A DNA stretch of 10,102 bases. It comes from Lachnospiraceae bacterium. Lineage in GTDB: Bacteria; Bacillota_A; Clostridia; Lachnospirales; Lachnospiraceae. The notes beneath the pieces are model-generated. The model was not told the origin of the DNA and made no database searches. It saw only the letters and a list, made by a program, of their open reading frames with translations. Shown here one piece after another: positions 1-6,265 of the stretch; positions within the stretch are counted from its first letter, which is position 1, and each line of letters opens with the position of its first letter. The translations under genes and the position numbers were made by a program. Location: the NCBI GenBank assembly GCA_024699595.1, contig JAILPG010000057.1, forward strand, positions 1 to 10,102, given 5' to 3'.

Positions 1-96
1 GTTTAGTAAGGATTCAACTCAATCCAGGTTCATTATATAATAACAATCGCCTAAGGCAATCGCTAATTTTTGCGAAGGTGGAACTGCCGCCTCGGG

Positions 97-169
97 TGAG
101 TGAGTAAGTGAGTGAGTTTTCAATAGTGTGGTATGGGAACCCGCTCCCTTTCTACATTTGTTGAGTGAG
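97..169. repeat. TGAG tetranucleotide repeats beside the tRNA fragment
   Basis: Bases 97-117 are near-perfect tandem copies of TGAG with one variant unit (TAAG) in the middle. A further pair of copies lies at 162-169, eight bases before the tRNA-derived sequence starts. Short direct repeats close to a crossover site resemble the arm-type sites bound by tyrosine integrases or excisionases, but that role is inferred only from position; a simple slippage repeat is equally possible. The rest of 1-176 shows no convincing gene. An open frame at 3-107 on the plus strand runs in from the left edge, but its 34 codons match no family I recognise. A short GGGA/TCCC hairpin lies at about 135-148. Confidence 0.4.
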
Positions 170-176
170 CTATTTT

Positions 177-218
177 CTCCTAAGCGGAAGGTCAGCGGTT
201 CGAATCCGCTCAGGAACG
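177..218 (+). pseudogene. 3' half of a tRNA-Arg(CCT) gene, probable attachment-site remnant
   Basis: The sequence reads as a tRNA from the anticodon loop onward. It has a 7-base loop CTCCTAA (177-183, anticodon CCT at 179-181), an anticodon-stem 3' strand GCGGA (184-188), a five-base variable loop AGGTC (189-193) and a perfect five-pair T stem AGCGG/CCGCT (194-198, 206-210). The T loop is a canonical TTCGAAT (199-205), and the acceptor 3' strand CAGGAAC (211-217) and discriminator G (218) follow. The 5' side is missing: the five bases before the loop are ATTTT instead of the TCCGC needed to pair, and no GTTCCTG acceptor strand occurs upstream. CCA is not encoded. A displaced 3' half starting at the anticodon loop is what integration of a genomic island or phage into a tRNA gene leaves at one end, so 177 is the likely crossover boundary. 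The molecule cannot be a working tRNA. The element interpretation is inference. Confidence 0.78.
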
Positions 219-219
219 T

Positions 220-257
220 AAAAGTGCCGGAAGGACATAAGTCTTCCCGGCACTTTT
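220..257. terminator. Bidirectional intrinsic terminator
   Basis: The arms AAAAGTGCCGG (220-230) and CCGGCACTTTT (247-257) are perfectly complementary. Pairing extends inward through AAG/CTT with one bulged C, leaving a short CATAA-containing loop. The A-run on one side and T-run on the other give a U-tract in both directions. It would end transcription of the original tRNA gene from the left and of the minus-strand lipoprotein gene, whose stop codon is 34 bases away, from the right. Confidence 0.8.
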
Positions 258-290
258 GTATTTCCAGATATGTTTTACGCTGATGGCTTT

Positions 291-1994
291 TCAGATGTTC
301 CCGTAAAAGCTTTCGAGAAAATCATCGGGAAGCTTTACGGGATCCCAGCCGTAATCTTTATAGGCTGTAATATCAAGTCCGTTCATATCAACATATTCTT
401 TTATTATATAACCCCTTAAATATTCCCTGTCTTCCTCGGTTATTTCCGTAAATTCTTTATAGTGATCACCGAAGATCTTTTTGGCGCTGTCAGTGTAATT
501 GCTTCCATCCTCGACGATCTCCATGTCTTCAACCTCATAGCCGGTGTCAGTGCTTCTTATATGCATGACACCGGGATAGGAACCGCCGGATTCACACTCA
601 AGGATATCTCCGTTCTTATCATAATTGAATATCCAAAAGTCGCCGTAGACACTGTAAAGCTGATTATATGCATCCTCAGCGATTATCACAGGACAGGGGA
701 TGGAAACATCTGCATCCGGATAGTTTTCTGCGAATTCATCTATAAGATAATCAAAGAGCACTGTATAAAAGAGCTCAGGCCCGGTGTATTCATACGGCGG
801 AAGAACTGAGGTCTTCTTTTCTGCCGAAGCTTTGCTTCCCGCATCCGATGCTACAAATTCCGAAAGCGGCTCATACTCAAATCTTTCGCAGCAATTGTCC
901 ATATTATCATAGTTATCATTGTATTCATCTTCCGTTATGGTCTCATAATCCTCGCCGTCATAGGTAAACATCCAGGGTTCTTCCTCATTTTCATAGGAAT
1001 CATATTTGTAGCCGTACTGTAACACCAGATCCGTAGAATTTGCCATAAGGCAGTATATATCAAATCCCGATTCTCCGGCTCCTGCCGACCACACATTGAC
1101 GATCGCATAGTTATCATAAGCATAATATCTGTCTCTTGCCGTTCCCGTCACTACAAGGACAGGCTCCCTGTCAACAATGGTATAAATGTCATAGACAACA
1201 CCCTTGAACTCATAATTGGCAAAGACACCGATAAACAGCTCATCTATTCCGTCATTGTTGATATCCTTATAAGCATAGCCTATATCCTTTAGCGGATCGT
1301 CTTCTGATGATGCGGCAGCAATATAGATCTCTGCACTGATGTCTCCATTTTCAAACATCGTATCTTCGGAAATATTGCTTAGTGCATTTACATATTCGGA
1401 AAGAACATCCTTATACAGATCTTCTCCCTTTGTACCTGCACCCGCCGCGTAGGTATATCCGGATGCTCCGGTTAACGATGCTATAATCTCATCAGCTGCA
1501 TCCTCAAGTCTTTCTATATCCTCGGGCATTTCATCAAGCTCATAATCCCACTGCATTTCGGTGGGAAAGCCCCGTACCATGTCATATTCATCTCCGTCAT
1601 CGCCTGCAAGCTCACCGATCTTTTCATAAGGCCCGCCGGCATATTCTTTGGGAAGCTCTACCGCCCACAGGGAAAAGATAAGGCCTCCGAAGCCCTTATC
1701 AAACCATTCCTTTGCAAATATATCTATCCTGTCTGCGGAAACATCAACCATTACTATATCCGCAACTTCCTCCGGGATATCTATACTGAACAGCTCGTTT
1801 AAATATTTATAACCTTCCTCTGAGGCATCAGATGATACAGCTTCTTTTTTTGCAACCTTTTTATCATCGGCCTTATCCTCTGTTTTAAGAGCATCTTCAT
1901 TGATCTCATAGAGATCTGAAGCATCTCCGCAGCCTGCAAGCTGGGCAGCCGTCAGTCCCATTATCATAAGCAGTGCAAGAATCCTTTTTTTCAT
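291..1994 (-). CDS. Acidic surface lipoprotein with a calcium-loop-like motif, function unknown
   Basis: This 567-aa protein is predicted to be exported and lipid-anchored. Its signal peptide has MKKR, a hydrophobic core and the lipobox LAGC, so Cys22 would be the lipidated residue. A low-complexity K/D/E linker (about 26-60) leads into three blocks. Residues 60-176 are rich in aromatic and acidic residues and are unrecognised. Residues 190-382 contain D244-I-N-N-D-G-I-D-E252, the DxNxDGxDE loop found in FG-GAP/EF-hand-like calcium-binding segments. Residues 400-567 contain a weaker loop-like stretch, NYDKNGD (457-463). The start at 1994 is supported by an AGGAGG ribosome-binding site (2004-2009) nine bases upstream. 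The gene lies 99 bases downstream of another lipoprotein gene with the same anchor and motif, and no strong promoter is visible between them, so co-transcription is likely. I do not recognise a named family. A surface role in binding or sensing is a guess from location and motif only. Confidence 0.85.
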   Translation of the reverse strand: MKKRILALLMIMGLTAAQLAGCGDASDLYEINEDALKTEDKADDKKVAKKEAVSSDASEEGYKYLNELFSIDIPEEVADIVMVDVSADRIDIFAKEWFDKGFGGLIFSLWAVELPKEYAGGPYEKIGELAGDDGDEYDMVRGFPTEMQWDYELDEMPEDIERLEDAADEIIASLTGASGYTYAAGAGTKGEDLYKDVLSEYVNALSNISEDTMFENGDISAEIYIAAASSEDDPLKDIGYAYKDINNDGIDELFIGVFANYEFKGVVYDIYTIVDREPVLVVTGTARDRYYAYDNYAIVNVWSAGAGESGFDIYCLMANSTDLVLQYGYKYDSYENEEEPWMFTYDGEDYETITEDEYNDNYDNMDNCCERFEYEPLSEFVASDAGSKASAEKKTSVLPPYEYTGPELFYTVLFDYLIDEFAENYPDADVSIPCPVIIAEDAYNQLYSVYGDFWIFNYDKNGDILECESGGSYPGVMHIRSTDTGYEVEDMEIVEDGSNYTDSAKKIFGDHYKEFTEITEEDREYLRGYIIKEYVDMNGLDITAYKDYGWDPVKLPDDFLESFYGNI

Positions 1995-2038
1995 TATTTA
2001 TTTCCTCCTGATCTTTATCTTTATTCCCGCAGGCAGTA

Positions 2039-2056
2039 AGCCGGAAAACACCGGCT
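2039..2056. other. Intercistronic hairpin between the two lipoprotein genes
   Basis: The arms AGCCGG and CCGGCT form a perfect six-pair stem around a six-base loop. On the minus strand it follows the stop codon of the upstream lipoprotein gene by 37 bases and is not followed by a T-run. It is therefore better read as an mRNA stabiliser, a processing site or a leaky attenuator than as a full terminator. The adjoining GC-rich stretch at 2064-2080 contains further short palindromes (CCCCGGGG, and GGGT/ACCC). Confidence 0.4.
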
Positions 2057-2093
2057 CCCATCCCCGGGGGGTTAATACCCGTCTGTCCTGTCC

Positions 2094-3149
2094 TTAATAT
2101 GGAGTCGGAACCTCGGGATAGTTGGCCATATCCGGGCAGAGAGCCTCAAGATAGATACCGCTCTGGGGCTCTGCATCGATCACCTCTCCATCATCACTTA
2201 TATACCATTTATCCAGGAAATTATATATGTAATGATAATATTCGACCATATCATCCTCAGTATGACTGTAATTTAATACGATGTCGCCCGTGCCGCGGCA
2301 GAAAAGGCTCAAAGGCTCGTCTCCTTTAGGCACAAGCTCGGAAACAGGATCAAAGCCGCACAGATACTCAGCTGTTTCACTGTCTATGTTCGTACCGGCA
2401 TATTCACAGATCTCATCAGTCTCGCTGTTATAGAAGAAATAATAGGTCTTCCATGTGTGTCCGAGATAGATCTCGTTTTCGATATCATAGACGGCATCAT
2501 AGCTGCTGTCCACCATCCTGAACCGGTTTTCTTCGACTGGATCTTCGTATACATATCCGATGGTGGAAAAATCAGCAATGACAGGCTTTCCTTCAGCTAC
2601 ATACCAGATATCCGTAAGACGGCCCGTAGCATATTCCTCGTCAAACATAACATATGTTACCCCACCTATGGTCATTTTGCGTTCTTCCGATGCAAAACCC
2701 ATTCCGGCATTACTGTCATGCAGCATTTCACATCCGTCCGCCCCCGCAAACCAGATCTCTCCGACAACTGCGGAAAAATCTTCAAAGTCATCCTGCGGCT
2801 CACCGATGAGTGCAAAGGCTTCATCTGTACCGTCGCCGTCAAAATCATCCTGATCAAACAGCATTATCTCATCCCCAGTACATCCCGATTCATCCATAAG
2901 AAGAGTGAAGAGATCGACCTTTTCCGTTTCTGGTTCTGTATCCGTCTGCGAGATCTCTTCTTTAACATCTTCTTTTTTGGCTTTCTTAGTTTCTTCATCA
3001 GATGTGGAATCTTCTTTGTTATCTTTGTTTACTTCATCAAGAAGCCCCATATCCGAAGGAACCGCGATATTATCATAATTTCCCGCACAGGCGGTCATTG
3101 TAAGCATCGCCGTTACTGCTATAAGGCTTATAACTGTCCTTTTTTTCAT
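2094..3149 (-). CDS. Acidic lipoprotein with a DxDxDGxDE calcium-loop-like motif, function unknown
   Basis: This 351-aa protein is predicted to be exported and lipid-anchored. It has MKKR, a hydrophobic core and the lipobox MTAC with Cys21 as the likely lipidated residue. A charged K/E/D linker (about 38-78) would hold the folded part away from the membrane. Residues D102-F-D-G-D-G-T-D-E110 form an FG-GAP/EF-hand-like loop closely matching the one in the downstream lipoprotein. The remainder (115-351) is aromatic and acidic, with no domain I recognise. The open frame extends upstream to 3323, but the start at 3149 is chosen for three reasons: AAAGGA (3158-3163) lies eight bases before it, the signal peptide begins there, and the visible promoter (3205-3233) lies inside the longer frame. 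It is transcribed towards the second lipoprotein gene, probably as one operon. The shared motif and anchor suggest related roles, but the two do not look like simple copies outside the motif. Confidence 0.83.
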   Translation of the reverse strand: MKKRTVISLIAVTAMLTMTACAGNYDNIAVPSDMGLLDEVNKDNKEDSTSDEETKKAKKEDVKEEISQTDTEPETEKVDLFTLLMDESGCTGDEIMLFDQDDFDGDGTDEAFALIGEPQDDFEDFSAVVGEIWFAGADGCEMLHDSNAGMGFASEERKMTIGGVTYVMFDEEYATGRLTDIWYVAEGKPVIADFSTIGYVYEDPVEENRFRMVDSSYDAVYDIENEIYLGHTWKTYYFFYNSETDEICEYAGTNIDSETAEYLCGFDPVSELVPKGDEPLSLFCRGTGDIVLNYSHTEDDMVEYYHYIYNFLDKWYISDDGEVIDAEPQSGIYLEALCPDMANYPEVPTPY

Positions 3150-3168
3150 GATCATCATCCTTTCCCGC

Positions 3169-3190
3169 TTTTCCGTAAGCTTTCGGAAAA
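3169..3190. promoter_or_regulatory. Perfect inverted repeat in the 5' leader of the 351-aa lipoprotein gene
   Basis: TTTTCCG (3169-3175) and CGGAAAA (3184-3190) are exact complements around an eight-base loop containing the palindrome AAGCTT. The repeat falls between the predicted transcription start (about 3198) and the ribosome-binding site (3158-3163) of the minus-strand lipoprotein gene. It could be a leader hairpin affecting translation or mRNA stability, or an operator just downstream of the promoter. The sequence does not decide between these. Confidence 0.45.
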
Positions 3191-3204
3191 TGTACGATAT
3201 AGAG

Positions 3205-3233
3205 ATTGTATTTAAATCCGTATCTTTTTTCAA
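3205..3233 (-). promoter_or_regulatory. Sigma-A-type promoter of the lipoprotein genes
   Basis: Read on the minus strand, the -35 element is TTGAAA (3228-3233) and the -10 element is TACAAT (3205-3210). They are separated by exactly 17 bases, and each differs from consensus at one position. The spacer is AT-rich. Transcription would start at about 3198, giving a leader of about 49 bases before the ATG at 3149. This supports the shorter start for the downstream lipoprotein and probably drives both lipoprotein genes. Confidence 0.65.
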
Positions 3234-3278
3234 GTAAAGCAGATCCCGCTGTCTGTTTTCCTTCCTGCATCCTCTTAA

Positions 3279-3303
3279 GGCCGTTAGGAAAAATTGATCG
3301 GCC
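3279..3303. terminator. Weak hairpin after the minus-strand MATE gene
   Basis: GGCCG (3279-3283) and CGGCC (3299-3303) form a five-pair stem around a 15-base AT-rich loop, 10 bases beyond the MATE stop codon. On the minus strand it is followed by TTAAGAGG rather than a T-run, so termination would be poor. Some readthrough into the lipoprotein genes is plausible. Confidence 0.25.
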
Positions 3304-3313
3304 CGGGTTTTTA

Positions 3314-4684
3314 TTAACGACACAATAGGGATCTGAATTCCCGTTCCCTTACAATGAAATATGCAGTCAGTGTTAAGATTCCCGTGATGACCCAGGAGAG
3401 CGGATAGACGTGGAAGAGTGCCTCAAAAGTATGGACTTTTGAAACGTACAGAAATACATATAAAAGCCTGAATACACAGGTCCCGAATATTGATATGAGT
3501 GCCGGCAGCAGTGAATGGTTCATTCCCCTTAAACATCCTCCGCTCACTTCATAGCTTGCTATCAGAAAATGAAGGAAAAATGCGCTCATCACACGCTTCA
3601 TCGCAAATTCGGTGACCAAAGGATCAGTGGTGAATATCTTGATAAGGCTGTAGCGAAACGTGACCATCAGGAATACAAGGACAGCTGATGAAAGCATGCC
3701 AAACCCCATGCAGGTACGAAAGACCGCCTTACATCTGTCGATCTTCTTTGCTCCGAAGTTCTGGCTGGTAAAGGTTACCGCGGCCTGTGAAAACGCGCTT
3801 ATCACACAATAGGATATAAAATCGAAATTCGCTGAGGCCGTGGATCCTGCAATGGCTGCTGCCCCAAAGCTGTTTACCGATGACTGGATGACCACGTTTG
3901 ACAGTGAGAATACCGCACCCTGCAGACCGGCAGGCAGACCTATCCTCATCATCCGGTCCAAATATTTTTTGTTTATCCCAAGCTTCCTAAGATTAAGCCT
4001 GAATGTCTCCTCTTCGGTAACCAGATAATATATTATGAGCCCCGCTCCGAAAAGATTGGATATCACTGTCGCAAGTGCCACTCCTATCACATGAAGATGA
4101 AAGACTATCACAAATAAGAGATTAAGAAGCACGTTGATAACACCTGACAGTACAAGAGCATACAGAGGTCTCTTACTGTCTCCCTTGCTGCGTAAAATGG
4201 CTGAACCGTAGTTGTATACCATGATCGCGGGCATAGCAAAGAAGTATATCCTTAAATATATGACGGCAAGGCTCATGACCTCTTTGGGCGCACCCATCAG
4301 GCGGAGTATCGGAGCAGAGAGAGAAATGCCGATTATTATGAGCAGTACTCCCGCGATAAGGGAGACCGTTATTACAGTATGTACGGTCTCATTGATCCTG
4401 TCCCTGTGCCCGCTTCCTATCTGCATCGCAATCGTTGCATTGGCGCCTACGGAAAGTCCTACGAACAGGCAGATGATAAGATTGATGACCGCCGCATTGC
4501 TGCCTACTGCTGCCATGGCTTCACCTGAAGCAAATCTTCCCACAACAGCAAGATCTGCAGCATTAAACAGCTGCTGAAGCACACTGCTTGCAGCAAGCGG
4601 AAGGGCAAAAAGAACTATTTTATCAAGGAGTGAGCCCTCGAGCATATTCAGCTGGTTTGACTGATCTTCTTTAACAGCGCTCAT
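3314..4684 (-). CDS. MATE-family multidrug/metabolite efflux transporter
   Basis: This 456-aa inner-membrane protein has the usual MATE length and about 12 hydrophobic segments in two similar six-helix halves. MATE proteins export cationic or other organic compounds in exchange for Na+ or H+. Family signatures visible are LEGSLLDKIVLFALP before and into helix 1, LQQLFNAADLAVVGRF in helices 1-2, LRSKGDSKRPL (164-174) between helices 4 and 5, GLPAGLQGAVFSLSN at the start of the second half (about 249-263), and TFTSQNFGAKK (304-314). The start at 4684 has no clear Shine-Dalgarno sequence, only an A-rich run, but a later Met at residue 14 has none either and the N-terminus fits the family. The gene is divergent from a second MATE gene with only moderate similarity, so this is not a recent duplication. 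Substrate cannot be inferred. A good promoter lies at 4732-4760. Confidence 0.93.
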   Translation of the reverse strand: MSAVKEDQSNQLNMLEGSLLDKIVLFALPLAASSVLQQLFNAADLAVVGRFASGEAMAAVGSNAAVINLIICLFVGLSVGANATIAMQIGSGHRDRINETVHTVITVSLIAGVLLIIIGISLSAPILRLMGAPKEVMSLAVIYLRIYFFAMPAIMVYNYGSAILRSKGDSKRPLYALVLSGVINVLLNLLFVIVFHLHVIGVALATVISNLFGAGLIIYYLVTEEETFRLNLRKLGINKKYLDRMMRIGLPAGLQGAVFSLSNVVIQSSVNSFGAAAIAGSTASANFDFISYCVISAFSQAAVTFTSQNFGAKKIDRCKAVFRTCMGFGMLSSAVLVFLMVTFRYSLIKIFTTDPLVTEFAMKRVMSAFFLHFLIASYEVSGGCLRGMNHSLLPALISIFGTCVFRLLYVFLYVSKVHTFEALFHVYPLSWVITGILTLTAYFIVREREFRSLLCR

Positions 4685-4731
4685 TTTTTTGGATCTTTGA
4701 TCTGTGTCTGACTCTTTATGGTGACCATATC

Positions 4732-4760
4732 ATCATAATCATTTTTTCTGAAGCTGACAA
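4732..4760 (-). promoter_or_regulatory. Promoter of the minus-strand MATE gene
   Basis: On the minus strand, TTGTCA (4755-4760) and TATGAT (4732-4737) are separated by exactly 17 bases. Each hexamer is one base from the sigma-A consensus. Predicted transcription starts near 4725, giving a leader of about 40 bases before the ATG at 4684. Confidence 0.65.
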
Positions 4761-4877
4761 TGACCCGTCAGAGATATGTAAGACATCCCTTCGGAAAAAT
4801 GCTTGTCTAACCGTTTCATTATTCCCTGTTTAGCTGAAATACAATAAACAGATAATTTATTAATATCCATCCGGATC

Positions 4878-4899
4878 TGCGTATTGTATTATATACGCA
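4878..4899. promoter_or_regulatory. Inverted repeat overlapping the start codon of the plus-strand MATE gene
   Basis: TGCGTAT (4878-4884) and ATACGCA (4893-4899) are perfect seven-base complements around an eight-base AT-rich centre. The last base of the repeat is the A of the ATG at 4899. The size and symmetry would suit the operator of a dimeric repressor. In RNA the same repeat would form a hairpin closing on the start codon. The centre also contains TATTAT (4887-4892), a possible -10 element six bases from the ATG, which would make a leaderless mRNA. No good -35 accompanies it. The function is inference. Confidence 0.4.
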
Positions 4900-6263
4900 T
4901 GAAAAACAACGTGACAGACATGACTTCGGGAAATCCCGTAAAACATATCATATTATTTGCACTCCCTTCACTGCTTGGAAACGTATTTCAACAAGTCTAT
5001 AATCTGGCCGATTCAATGATAGTGGGACAGCTTGTAGGACCTGATGCTCTGGCTTCGGTCGGTGCCACCTCTTCGATAACCTTTCTGTTTTTTGCACTCT
5101 GTAACGGTATCGGAGGAGGAGGCGGCATCATCGTGTCCCAGTATTTCGGCGCACATGATGATGACAGGGTCAGAAACTGCATAGTAAATACCGGCTTTAT
5201 AATGCTGCTTGTGCCTCTTATCTTCGGCATTCTCGGATATTTTACCGCTTCACCCCTTTTAAGGCTGCTAAGTACACCAGACAACATACTCTCGGATGCC
5301 GTATCCTATACACGCATTTTATGTCTCGGCCTTTTATTTGTCTCAGTCTATAACTTCACGGCTTCCATGCTAAGGGCCTTGGGTGATTCAAGGACTCCCC
5401 TGTTTTTCCTGATCATGTCCACTATGATCAATGTATTGCTCGATATCCTCCTTGTATACTGTTTTAAACTTGGTATAAACGGTGCAGCTTACGCTACCGT
5501 CATCGCGCAGTTCATCGCAATGGTCACAAGCTTACTGTTCGCACTTAGAAAAAACCCGTATTTTGCTTTCAGAAAAACAGATTTTTCCATCAGCCTTAAC
5601 ATGACGTTTAAGATCGTAAAACTCGGTGTGCCGCTGTCTCTTCAGTTCGGACTCATCGCGATCTCTTCCATGGCAGTCCAGAGGATAGTAAATTCCTACG
5701 GTTCCGTGGTAGTAGCCGCATTTACCGCCACTAACAGGATAGAACAGCTCATACACCAGCCCTATACCACCCTCGGGACCTCTCTTGCCACCTACTGTGG
5801 CCAGAACTATGGTGCAGAAAAATATGACAGGGTATATGAAGGCTACAAAAAGGCACTGCTTATCATGTTCTGTCTGACCGTGGTAATGGTTATCTCGATG
5901 CATCTCTTCGGTGAAAAGCTGACTGCCCTCTTTGTATCGGATCCCTCGGTAATAAAGCTTGGAGGAACGGGACTTAAGATCACAAGCCTGTTCTATCTTG
6001 CGCTTGGTATGATCTATATCATCCGAGGTATACTGACCGGTGTCGGAGATGCCTTTTTTGCCCTGTTTAACGGTATCGTAGAGATCATCGGCAGATTCAC
6101 GATACCTCTTCTTATGACTAAATATATGGGACTCGGAATACAGGGCATCTGGTGGTCAGCAGGCGTTGTGTGGGTATTAAGCGGCGGGACGGCCTGGATG
6201 AGATACTACAGACGGCTGAGAAAAAAGCTCATATCTCCTAAACAGCATATTTATGATCAATAA
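4899..6263 (+). CDS. Second MATE-family efflux transporter
   Basis: This 454-aa polytopic inner-membrane exporter belongs to the MATE family (Na+- or H+-coupled drug/metabolite antiport). Signatures, numbered from the ATG at 4899: MTSGNPVKHIILFALP leading into helix 1, FQQVYNLADSMIVGQLVG in helices 1-2, a glycine run GIGGGGG (71-77), LRALGDSRTPL (158-168), KLGVPLSLQFGL opening the second half (241-252), and TYCGQNYGAEKYDR (298-311). The C-terminus looks complete and ends in a short charged tail. An upstream in-frame TTG at 4884 would add five residues, but ATG 4899 is preferred. Neither has a Shine-Dalgarno sequence, which is notable beside the inverted repeat covering this start. Helix 1 and the loop motifs differ enough from the divergent MATE that the two probably have different substrates. 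No terminator separates it from the broken kinase that follows two bases after its stop codon. Confidence 0.93.
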   Translation: MKNNVTDMTSGNPVKHIILFALPSLLGNVFQQVYNLADSMIVGQLVGPDALASVGATSSITFLFFALCNGIGGGGGIIVSQYFGAHDDDRVRNCIVNTGFIMLLVPLIFGILGYFTASPLLRLLSTPDNILSDAVSYTRILCLGLLFVSVYNFTASMLRALGDSRTPLFFLIMSTMINVLLDILLVYCFKLGINGAAYATVIAQFIAMVTSLLFALRKNPYFAFRKTDFSISLNMTFKIVKLGVPLSLQFGLIAISSMAVQRIVNSYGSVVVAAFTATNRIEQLIHQPYTTLGTSLATYCGQNYGAEKYDRVYEGYKKALLIMFCLTVVMVISMHLFGEKLTALFVSDPSVIKLGGTGLKITSLFYLALGMIYIIRGILTGVGDAFFALFNGIVEIIGRFTIPLLMTKYMGLGIQGIWWSAGVVWVLSGGTAWMRYYRRLRKKLISPKQHIYDQ

Positions 6264-6265
6264 GT

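Noticed and set aside
3..107. Open frame of 34 codons running in from the left edge on the plus strand
   Set aside because: It could be the tail of an element gene such as an integrase, but the translation has no recognisable motif and its end lies in the TGAG repeats, so chance is as likely.
131..218. A complete tRNA with an unusual 5' half
   Set aside because: No acceptor 5' strand complementary to CAGGAAC, no D arm, and the bases before the anticodon loop cannot pair with GCGGA.
2457..3215. 252-codon plus-strand open frame
   Set aside because: It lies antisense to the well-supported 351-aa lipoprotein gene, its translation has no family features, and a promoter and leader for the opposite strand lie inside it.
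3150..3323. N-terminal extension of the 351-aa lipoprotein up to 3323
   Set aside because: It would bury the signal peptide, has no ribosome-binding site, overlaps the MATE stop and contains the promoter of the gene itself.
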